From Streptomyces sp. SA15 (GTDB lineage Bacteria; Actinomycetota; Actinomycetes; Streptomycetales; Streptomycetaceae), in the NCBI RefSeq assembly GCF_002291145.1, contig NZ_NTGE01000099.1, positions 241,957-305,956 on the forward strand: DNA of 64,000 bases, in the 5' to 3' direction. Every line of letters begins with the position of its first letter. The stretch's first letter is position 1. A program made the translations under genes and the position numbers. The notes below the pieces were generated by a model that was not told the DNA's origin, searched no databases, and saw only the letters and a list, made by a program, of their open reading frames with translations. Shown here piece by piece: positions 16,866-23,797 of this stretch.

Positions 16866-18017
16866 TCAACTGCCGCTTCCCAGGCGCCGGTCCAGCAGGT
16901 ACAGCAGCGCCGGTGCGCCGATCAGCGAGGTGACCACCCCGACCGGCAGTTCCTGCGTGTCCATGGCGGTACGGCACACGATGTCGACCACCACCAGCAG
17001 CAGCGCCCCGAACAGCGCGGAGACCGGCAGCAGTCGCCGGTGGTCGCCGCCGACGACCAGGCGGCAGGCGTGCGGCACCATCAGTGCGACGAAGGCGATG
17101 GCGCCGGACACCGCGACCAGGACGCCGGTCAGCAGGCTGGTCGCGGTGAACAGCTCACGGCGCAGCCTGGTGGCGTCGACGCCGAGCCCGGCAGCCGTCT
17201 CGTCGCCCATGAGCAGGGCGTTGAGCGCCCGGGCGCGCGCCTGGAGCCACACCAGGGTGGCGGGTACGGCGACGGCGGGTACGGCGAGCAGCTGCCAACT
17301 CGCCCCGCTCAGACTGCCCATGAGCCAGAACAGCACGCTGTGCGTCTGCTGCTCGTCGCCGGCCTGGAGAACGAGATAACTGGTGAAGCCGGACAGGAAC
17401 TGGCCGATCGCCACCCCCGCCAGCACCAACCGCAGTGGGGCGAATCCCCCACGGCGCCGGGCCACCGTCCACACCAGCGCGAACGTCGCCAGCGCCCCGG
17501 CGAACGCCGCGCCCGACAGGCCGAGCCCCAGCGCCCCGCCCGTCCCGACGCCGAGCACGATCGCGGCGACCGCCCCGAGGGACGCGCCGTTGGAGATACC
17601 CAGGAAGTAGGGGTCGGCCAGCGGGTTGCGCACGAGGGCCTGCATCGCCGTACCGACGAGGCCGAGCCCGGCACCGACGAGGGCGGCGAGCAGGGCTCGG
17701 GGGACGCGCAGTTGCCACACGATGAGGTCGTCCGTACCCGGCCGGGGCGCCTCTCCGGAGAGCCGCCGCCCCACCACGCCCCACACCTCACCCGGCGGAA
17801 TCGACGTCGAGCCCCAGGAGACCGCCGCCGTGAGAGCGGCGAGCAGCGCCACGGCGAGGACCGCGGCCAAGGGGCCGGCGGGTACCGAACGCGCCTGCCT
17901 GCGGGCGTCCGTGCGCTTTCGATCCGTGCCCTTTCGGTCTGTGCTCTTTCGGTCTGTGCTCTTTCGGCCCGTGCCGTTTCGGCCCGTGCCGTTTCGGCTC
18001 AGCCGGGCGTCGATCAC
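16866..18017 (-). CDS. FecCD-family ABC transporter permease
   Basis: 383 residues. Hallmarks are LRVPRALLAALVGAGLGLVG, QALVRNPLADPYFLGISNGA, and GAIAFVALMVPHACRLVVGGDHR, all conserved in FecCD/BtuC permeases, with about nine to ten hydrophobic helices. The GTG start lies 2 bp after the binding-protein stop. The first 35 residues contain a degenerate Arg-Lys/Thr-rich repeat coded by tandem 15-18-bp units (17925-18000), unusual for the family and probably cytoplasmic. Works with the flanking ATPase and Met-rich binding protein. Confidence 0.92.
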   Translation of the reverse strand: MIDARLSRNGTGRNGTGRKSTDRKSTDRKGTDRKRTDARRQARSVPAGPLAAVLAVALLAALTAAVSWGSTSIPPGEVWGVVGRRLSGEAPRPGTDDLIVWQLRVPRALLAALVGAGLGLVGTAMQALVRNPLADPYFLGISNGASLGAVAAIVLGVGTGGALGLGLSGAAFAGALATFALVWTVARRRGGFAPLRLVLAGVAIGQFLSGFTSYLVLQAGDEQQTHSVLFWLMGSLSGASWQLLAVPAVAVPATLVWLQARARALNALLMGDETAAGLGVDATRLRRELFTATSLLTGVLVAVSGAIAFVALMVPHACRLVVGGDHRRLLPVSALFGALLLVVVDIVCRTAMDTQELPVGVVTSLIGAPALLYLLDRRLGSGS

Positions 18018-18019
18018 GG

Positions 18020-19084
18020 TCAGCCGACCTTGCCGGGGTAAAGAGCCTTGGCGATCGCCTCGACCGTGTCGGCGTTCTCGACACCGGCGATGGTGGTCTG
18101 CTCGGAGCCGATCCGCAGGAAGTGCCCCTCCTTGACCGCCTTCAGCCCCTTGGTGGCGGAGTTCGTCTCCAGCCACTTCTGGGCCTCGTCGAACGCCTTC
18201 TTGTTCGCGGCCTCGCTGCCCCGGTTGCGCACGCCCAGCTGGATCCAGTCCGGGTTCTTGGCGATCACGTCCTCCCAGCCGACCGGTTCGAAGTCGCCGT
18301 CGCAGTCGGCGAAGACGTTGCGGGCCCCGGCCTGGGTGATCACCGCGTTGGCGATCTGCCGGTTGCAGACGGCCATGGGCTGCTTGGTGCCGGCGTCGTA
18401 GTCGAAGAAGAAGTACGTCGGCCGCTCGGCCTCGGCCGTGCCGCCGACGGCCTTCCGCACGGCGTCCGCCTTCTCCATCATGCTCGTGACGAGTTCTTTC
18501 GCCTTCGCCGAAGTGCCGGTGACGGCACCGAGGGAGGTGATGTCGTCCTCGACGGCCGTCAGGTCGGTGACGGGGCTCTTGCTCTGCGCCGCGCAGGCGG
18601 TGGACTTCAGGTAGATGTGCTTGATCCCGGCGGCCTTGAACTCCTCCTCGGTCGGCGCGTCGCCCATCCCGCCGCCCATGTTCATGTTGGCGAAGGTGTC
18701 GATGTACAGGTCGGCGCCGGAACCGAGCAGTTTCTCCTTGGGGATCACGGTCTGGCTGAGTACCTTGACGTTCTGGGCCTGGGCGCCCAGTTCGGCGGGC
18801 AGGGTGCCCTTGCCGGGCGGGAAGCCGGTGCCGATCACCTTGTCCCCGGCTCCCAGCCGGAGCAGCAACTCCAGGCTGGAGGCATTGCTGGTGACGATCT
18901 TCTGCGGAGCCTCGGAGAACGTGGTCTTGGCGCCCATGCAGTCGGTGACGGTCACCGGGTAGCCGTCGGAGGCGGCCTTTCCGGCAGCGGGGCTCGCCTC
19001 GCCGCCGTCCCCGCTGCCGCAGCCCGCCGCCAGCAGGCCGCCGAGCACCACGGTCGTCGTACCCCACCACACGCGAGAACGCAT
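18020..19084 (-). CDS. FecB-like periplasmic-binding lipoprotein with Met-rich loop
   Basis: 354 residues. Lipoprotein signal with lipobox LLAAGC near residue 20 after MRSRVWWGTTTVVLGG; FecB/BtuF fold segments APQKIVTSNASSLELLLRLG and VGWEDVIAKNPDWIQLG. The loop that is Ser/Gly-rich in most relatives reads ANMNMGGGMGD here, a methionine-rich stretch like those that bind Cu(I), and there are extra Cys residues (VTDCMGAK, STACAAQS, VFADCDGD). Start at 19084 follows GGAGAG. Likely captures a metal chelate; copper or a copper-isonitrile complex is suggested by neighbours (inference). Confidence 0.9.
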   Translation of the reverse strand: MRSRVWWGTTTVVLGGLLAAGCGSGDGGEASPAAGKAASDGYPVTVTDCMGAKTTFSEAPQKIVTSNASSLELLLRLGAGDKVIGTGFPPGKGTLPAELGAQAQNVKVLSQTVIPKEKLLGSGADLYIDTFANMNMGGGMGDAPTEEEFKAAGIKHIYLKSTACAAQSKSPVTDLTAVEDDITSLGAVTGTSAKAKELVTSMMEKADAVRKAVGGTAEAERPTYFFFDYDAGTKQPMAVCNRQIANAVITQAGARNVFADCDGDFEPVGWEDVIAKNPDWIQLGVRNRGSEAANKKAFDEAQKWLETNSATKGLKAVKEGHFLRIGSEQTTIAGVENADTVEAIAKALYPGKVG

Positions 19085-19232
19085 CGAAACTCTCCAGGAT
19101 CCACTCGGGCACGGGCGGACCTCTGCCACCCGTTCCAGTAGTCGGGGCGGACTCCGCGTGGGTTCCCGCCACTTGGGGTGCCGGTTCATCCGCTGCCGGA
19201 ACCCCAGGAGGGAGCATCGCGACTACTGAGGT

Positions 19233-19808
19233 GTGAAGCGGAGGAGCCCAAAGAGCCCGAAGAGCCCGAAGAGCCCGATGCGTCCGGTACGTGGGACGAG
19301 TGGGATACGTGGGACGCGTTCGACGCCGAGAAGTCTGTTCACGAGCGCGCTGCGGTCCGCCGCGGCACCCCTCGTCGCGTGCTGCGCGGCTCTGATCCTG
19401 CTGACCGCCTACACCATGACCGGCCTGGCCGGCGATCCTCCGCCCCGGATCACGGTCGTGGACGCCCGGATCATCGCTCCGCCCAGGGGCGCGAGCTCCA
19501 CCGCCGCATATTTCGAGATCCGAAACGCCGGCGTCTCGCGGGACACGCTCCTGTACGCGGACTCGCCGGAGCTGGGAGTCAGCGCCATCCGCCGCGCCGG
19601 AGGCAGGGAGCGGGCGGGGCTCACGGAACAGGTGTGGTCCGTCGACGTTCCGGCGGGCGGCACCGTGCGCATGGCCCCGGATGGTCTGGGCGTCCTGATC
19701 ATGGATCCGCCTGTGCTGAAGCCGGGCCGGGAAGTGCTCTACAACCTCTGGTTCCGGTACAGCGGAAGGGTCGGTGTCCGGGTACCCGTGACCACCGACG
19801 CGAGATGA
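19233..19808 (+). CDS. PCuAC-like (DUF461) membrane-anchored protein with degenerate copper site
   Basis: 191 residues from a GTG; a later ATG at 19278 is equally possible and would remove four SPK repeats coded by a 9-bp tandem repeat (about 19248-19277). A hydrophobic segment (LVACCAALILLTAYTM) is followed by a PCuAC beta-barrel: ITVVDARIIAPP, AAYFEIRNAG, VDVPAGGTVRMAPDGLGVLI, VLYNLWFRYSG. The His/Met ligands of true PCuAC chaperones are mostly missing (GLGVLIM where GxHxMLM is expected). Divergent from the Met-rich importer gene, so probably a partner in metal delivery or a structural relative. Confidence 0.75.
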   Translation: MKRRSPKSPKSPKSPMRPVRGTSGIRGTRSTPRSLFTSALRSAAAPLVACCAALILLTAYTMTGLAGDPPPRITVVDARIIAPPRGASSTAAYFEIRNAGVSRDTLLYADSPELGVSAIRRAGGRERAGLTEQVWSVDVPAGGTVRMAPDGLGVLIMDPPVLKPGREVLYNLWFRYSGRVGVRVPVTTDAR

Positions 19809-19856
19809 CCCGGCTGTGCCGGCGCCCACCATGCCGGGATTGGCTGTACGTCCGTG

Positions 19857-20831
19857 TCAGGAGAAGCGCTCCCGGTAGTCGAGGGGCGAGATTCGCAGCA
19901 CCCGCTGGAACGATGTGCCCATCGTGGCCTGCGTTCCGAACCCGGCCTCGCGCGCGATGGCCTCGGGGCTGCGGAGCGTCTCCGTGAGCAGGCGGGAGGC
20001 GGCGGCCACCCGGGCCCGCTCGACGTACTCCCGCGCCGACATGCCGACCTGGGCGCGGAACAGGCGGGTGAAGTGGCGCTCGGAGATGCCTGCCTGACGG
20101 GACAGGGAGCGGATCGACAGATCGCTGCCCGGGTCGGCGAGGATCCGCCGCTGCACCGCGCGCAGCACCGGGCTGCGCGCGTCGGGGCCGAGCGGCTCGG
20201 CGAACTGGAGCTGACCGCCCGGCCTGCGTTGGTACGTGACCAGGGACCGGGCGACCTGCTGGGCTGCCTCGCCGCCCAGGTCGTCCCCCACGAGGGCGAG
20301 GGCCAGGTCGAGGCCGGAGGCGGCGCCCCCGGAGGTCGTGACGCGGCCGTCCCGCACCACCGTGTCCCGTGCGTCGGCCTCGACAGCCGGGTACCGGCGG
20401 GCGAGTTCGTCCGCGAACTCCCAGTGCGTGGCCGCCCTACGGCCGTCGAGAAGCCCGGCATCGGCGAGGAGGAAGGCGCCGGTGTCCACCGAGGCCACGC
20501 GCCGGGCCCGCCGGGCCAGGGAACCAACCGCGTCGACGATCGCCCGATCGAGGGCAGGGATGCCGTCCGTGCCCGGCACGATCAGCGTGCCGGCCTCGGC
20601 CACGTCCGTCGTGCCGTGGTCCGGCCGGACGGTGAGTCCGCCGGACACGCGGACGGGACCGCCGTCCAGGGAGGCTGTCCTCACCTCGTACCGGCAGGCT
20701 CCTGAGCTCGTCTCACCCGCCGCGGCGAAGACATCGGCGGGCCCTGAGAAGCCGAGGCTCTGGGCCCCGTCGAAAAGCAGGATGAGCACCAGGTGGGGCT
20801 GCTGCTCGCTCGTATGGTGTAGGCGGTTCAT
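19857..20831 (-). CDS. GlxA-family AraC-type transcriptional regulator
   Basis: 324 residues: an N-terminal DJ-1/PfpI amidase-like sensor domain (LVLILLFDGAQSLGFSGPAD; ASVDTGAFLLADAGLLDGRR at the nucleophile-elbow region, without the catalytic Cys) and a C-terminal AraC helix-turn-helix pair (LSRQAGISERHFTRLFRA; IAREAGFGTQATMGTSFQR). ATG at 20831 rather than the preceding GTG because GAGG is well spaced. GlxA-like factors control development, secondary metabolism or nitrogen/metal responses in Streptomyces. Target unknown; it sits between the metal-import and copper genes. Confidence 0.92.
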   Translation of the reverse strand: MNRLHHTSEQQPHLVLILLFDGAQSLGFSGPADVFAAAGETSSGACRYEVRTASLDGGPVRVSGGLTVRPDHGTTDVAEAGTLIVPGTDGIPALDRAIVDAVGSLARRARRVASVDTGAFLLADAGLLDGRRAATHWEFADELARRYPAVEADARDTVVRDGRVTTSGGAASGLDLALALVGDDLGGEAAQQVARSLVTYQRRPGGQLQFAEPLGPDARSPVLRAVQRRILADPGSDLSIRSLSRQAGISERHFTRLFRAQVGMSAREYVERARVAAASRLLTETLRSPEAIAREAGFGTQATMGTSFQRVLRISPLDYRERFS

Positions 20832-20969
20832 CACGACCTCGCTCTTACGCGCATCATCCTGCGCGTGACTGTCATCTGACTGCCATCCATGGGCCGGTGC
20901 TCGGACTGTTCGGCGAGAAAGGAAGGGCGCCGACCCGCGCTTCGGACGGACGGCGCCGACGCCCTTCGA

Positions 20970-21611
20970 TCACGCGGCCAGCGGGGGCGGCTCGGCCGTC
21001 GCCTCGGCCTCGGCCAGCAGCTCGATGAGCGTCGCCCGGGCACGGGACACGCGTGAGCGGACCGTTCCGACGGGGCAGCCACTGGCCTCGGCCGCCTCCG
21101 CGTAGGGCAGCCCGATCAACTGGGTGAGAACGAACGCCTCACGGCGCTCGTCGGGCAGCGCGTCCAGCAGGTCGAGTAGCGCGACGCCGTCGTCGAAGCC
21201 GGGCAGACCGCTGGGCTGGGCGCGTTCGACCGCCGCTCTCCAGTCGTCCGCGCCGCACAGGCGTGGCCGGGCGGCGGCGTACCGGTAACTGTCGATCACC
21301 GCGCGGCGTGCGATGGACAGCAGCCACGCCCGCGCCGAGGAGCGCCCCTCGAATCGGTGCAGGCTGCCGAGTGCCCGCAGGAACGTGTCCTGGGCCAGGT
21401 CATCGGCGGCCTGGGGGTCGGAGGACAGATGCGCGACATAACGGACGACGTCGGGGTGCAGGGCCCGTACGAAACGGTCGACGGCGGCCGGGTCTCCGGC
21501 GCGGGCGGCGAGCGCCCAGGCGGTCGCCGACTCGTCGAACGACGCCACCGCACCGTCTTGGTCCACCCCTCTGCGTTTGTCGCGGGAGGCGGGCAGAACA
21601 GGAGTGATCAC
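20970..21611 (-). CDS. ECF sigma factor, SigC-like
   Basis: 213 residues with region 2 (ADDLAQDTFLRALGSLHRFEG, then ARAWLLSIARRAVIDSYR) and region 4 (LPDERREAFVLTQLIGLPYAEAAEA followed by GTVRSRVSRARATL). GTG at 21611 is preferred because AAGGA precedes it; an ATG at 21632 is possible. No anti-sigma gene is adjacent. Similar factors in actinobacteria stand beside copper-handling genes, and SigC of Mycobacterium tuberculosis is reported to control copper acquisition, which fits this neighbourhood; the link here is inference. A MITE is inserted about 170 bp upstream. Confidence 0.9.
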   Translation of the reverse strand: MITPVLPASRDKRRGVDQDGAVASFDESATAWALAARAGDPAAVDRFVRALHPDVVRYVAHLSSDPQAADDLAQDTFLRALGSLHRFEGRSSARAWLLSIARRAVIDSYRYAAARPRLCGADDWRAAVERAQPSGLPGFDDGVALLDLLDALPDERREAFVLTQLIGLPYAEAAEASGCPVGTVRSRVSRARATLIELLAEAEATAEPPPLAA

Positions 21612-21782
21612 CTGATGTCCTTCTCGGGTCATCCGGCATCCGGCACGGTGGCACGACGACCGTGCTGGGGCACGACGGGCGTGTGACACCGCTTGCGGAT
21701 GGGTCCGGGAGTGAAGGGGAGACGGCCGTACGACGCGTACGGCCGTTGCCCGAGGCGCGGGCGTCGATGACACGACACCCGG

Positions 21783-21974
21783 CTAAGCGGGTCCGGGGAA
21801 GTGCGGGTGCGTTCCCGCGCCCGCCGCGGCAGCGGCTGATGTCGCAGCCGGTGCGTGCTCTCGGCGTGCCGGACGAAGGTCCTTGTAGCGGAGCTACTTG
21901 GGCCTTGGCCGGTGCGGCGAGAGTGCGTGCCGGGCGGCGTGGGGGCGTGCCCGCACTTCCCCGGGGTCGCTTAG
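21783..21974. mobile_element. 192-bp MITE-like element A
   Basis: Terminal inverted repeats of 25 bp with 22 matches (21783-21807 and 21950-21974; arms begin CTAAGCG and contain CCGGGGAAGTGCGGG). The interior shares long stretches (such as GGCGTGCCGGACGAAGG and GAGCTACTTGGG) with the reverse complement of the second element at 61543-61747, although the ends differ. No coding capacity. Confidence 0.75.
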
Positions 21975-21995
21975 GGCCCCGGGGAACCGGCTGTC

Positions 21996-22739
21996 TCAGA
22001 CGACAGCGGTCCTGGCCGGAGGCCCCCGAGGAGTGATCGAGTGAACGAGAAGAAGGCGCCGCGGCACTCGTTCCGAGCGGGCGCGGTGCAGCCGGACGCG
22101 CAGTCGGCGCGGCGGCGCGACAACAGCGAACAGCAGCCGCAGGGGTGCGGCCAGCCAGCCGGCGACGGCCCGCAGGACGCGGAACGCGGCACGCTCCCCA
22201 TGGGCCAGCCACAGGCCGCACAGCAGCGCGGCGAGCGTATGGGCGGCCAGCATGCCGAAAGACGACATGCCGCCCATGTCGTGGCCCATGGAGCCCATGT
22301 GCCCGATGTGCGCCGCGTGATCCGTCGCCATGTGGCCCATGTGTCCCGCGTGGTCCATGTCCATGTGACCCATGTCCATGGAGTCCATGGGCATGGCGCT
22401 CATGTCGTGGCCCATGGCCTCCATGGCGTGGCCCTGGCCCCCGGAGCCGGGCGGCGTGGTGTCCGGTCCGGCTGCGCTCGTGGCCGTCGACTGCGCTCGT
22501 TCGAAGACCGAGTGGAGCACGCCCTGAGTGACCACGACCAGGGACACGACCAGCGGGAGTCCGCGCTCACGGCCCGCGAGGCACCAGCCCGCACCGCCCG
22601 TGACGGCAAGTCCGGCCGCCAGTGCCCACCATGAGACGGTGGCCCCGGACATCAGGACGTGGCCGAGGGCGGCGAGCAGCACGCAGACGGCCGCGAACAC
22701 CGCGGCCCGTATCGTGCGCGCACACCGCCCAGCAGTCAT
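21996..22739 (-). CDS. His/Met-rich integral membrane protein, probable copper-binding
   Basis: 247 residues. Hydrophobic helices occur at about residues 10-30, 33-50, 55-75 and again around 165-200. Between them is a 70-residue loop dense in Met and His: GHDMSAMPMDSMDMGHMDM, GHMGHMATDHAAHIGHMG. Such runs bind Cu(I)/Cu(II) in copper transport and tolerance proteins (CopD/DUF5134-like, Ctr-like N-termini). ATG at 22739 chosen because AGGG stands 5 bp before it. Lies downstream of the CopA operon in the same orientation. Whether it imports, stores or senses copper cannot be told. Confidence 0.75.
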   Translation of the reverse strand: MTAGRCARTIRAAVFAAVCVLLAALGHVLMSGATVSWWALAAGLAVTGGAGWCLAGRERGLPLVVSLVVVTQGVLHSVFERAQSTATSAAGPDTTPPGSGGQGHAMEAMGHDMSAMPMDSMDMGHMDMDHAGHMGHMATDHAAHIGHMGSMGHDMGGMSSFGMLAAHTLAALLCGLWLAHGERAAFRVLRAVAGWLAAPLRLLFAVVAPPRRLRVRLHRARSERVPRRLLLVHSITPRGPPARTAVV

Positions 22740-22974
22740 GACGGCCCTCATCCTCGCATCCGGGATTCCGTCGCCATGGAGGGGTACGGACAACGCCCCC
22801 GCCCTCCACTCAATCCCCAACCGGTGACACAGAACACGCGGGCGGGCTGGAACTCGACGCACGCTTCGGCCGACATCTGAAGGTGCGGGGTCTCTCTCGG
22901 ACCCGCTCTCCACTCGGTCGCGCGGCGTCCCGCCGGACCCGCCGCGTCGGCAGGGCACCGCCCCGCGCCTTCGC

Positions 22975-23262
22975 TCTCTCTGCGAGGACGCCGTCACCGC
23001 GTGCACGGCCGGCATGCGCGCCGAGAAGGACACCGGCGGGCTGCGCACCGCGATCAGCCAGGACCTGGACTGCGCCGACATCACAGCCGCGACCACCGCG
23101 TCCCGGCCCGCGGCAGCAGCCACACGGCCCGGCACTGCTCGCCGCGCCGGTCGAAGCGTGCCTCATCGCCTGCCGGCGCAGCCACGACCTGTGCGTGCAG
23201 CCCGCCACAGCACCCTGAACACTGTCGTATCCGCGCCGAGTCCACCGGGCAGGCCGCCGGTC
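22975..23262 (+). pseudogene. Frameshifted Csp-type copper storage protein (DUF326)
   Basis: Three plus-strand frames must be joined to follow the homology. Frame from 22981: CEDAVTACTAGMRAEKD, then LRTAISQDLDCADITAATT; after about 23140 the frame moves to PVEACLIACRRSHDLCVQ; after about 23215 it moves again to PEHCRIRAESTGQAAG. The Cys spacing (CxxxC helices, DLDCADI, EACLIAC, EHCR) is that of four-helix-bundle copper storage proteins, but the first helix and several Cys are lost. A decayed copper-storage gene next to live copper genes. Confidence 0.7.
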
Positions 23263-23797
23263 ACGCCCCGACCGTGCCCGGGCGGACCACCACCGCGAGG
23301 GTCTTGATCCGACCGCTGCGCGCAAAGTGCAGCGTGAATGGCAGGACGTCGCCCTCGCGCCACGTCTCCTTCGCCCGCACCGTCACATCCGTGCCGAACG
23401 GAGACATGGCGAGGCTGCCGCCGGCCGGGACGGCGACGGAGTCCACCGTCTGCCCGTACGCCGCCTGCCCGCCGGCCATGCGGTGGCGGCTGAGCGTTGC
23501 GTCGCCACCGGTGGCGGAGGAGGTGACCTTCAGCAGTCGGTCGTCCGCGCCGCCGGAGTTGGTGATGCGGAAGAACGCGGCGGTCTCCCGGGTGGCGGTC
23601 TCCCGGGGGTCGCCGAACGGGAGGAAGACGAGCCCGTGGGTGACCGCGATCCGCGCGGGGCTGCCCGCGTTGTCCTGGACGGCCCAGGTGGTCAGGCCGC
23701 CGAGGGCGATGCTGCACGCGGCGACGGGCGCGAGCGCGGCGATCAGGGTGTCCGTGAGCCGGCGGCGGGTCGGCCGCCACAGTCGCTGTCCGGTCAT
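23261..23797 (-). CDS. PCuAC-like copper chaperone homologue, membrane-anchored
   Basis: 178 residues. Signal/anchor LIAALAPVAACSIALGG at residues 18-34, then the PCuAC barrel: RIAVTHGLVFLP, AAFFRITNSGG, LLKVTSSATGG, VAVPAGGSLAMSPFGTDVTV, GDVLPFTLHFARSG. Of the canonical His-Met ligands only part remains (RHRMAGG; TDV instead of HxM), so copper affinity may be changed. Its ATG overlaps the CopA stop by 4 bp (ATGA), showing translational coupling with the copper ATPase. Confidence 0.85.
   Translation of the reverse strand: MTGQRLWRPTRRRLTDTLIAALAPVAACSIALGGLTTWAVQDNAGSPARIAVTHGLVFLPFGDPRETATRETAAFFRITNSGGADDRLLKVTSSATGGDATLSRHRMAGGQAAYGQTVDSVAVPAGGSLAMSPFGTDVTVRAKETWREGDVLPFTLHFARSGRIKTLAVVVRPGTVGA

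Noticed and set aside
19085..19200. Possible cobalamin riboswitch upstream of the FecB-like gene
   Set aside because: Pieces such as CCCGCCACTT and GGACTCCGC resemble riboswitch blocks, but order and spacing do not fit on either strand and no B12 box is convincing. A covariance-model search would decide.
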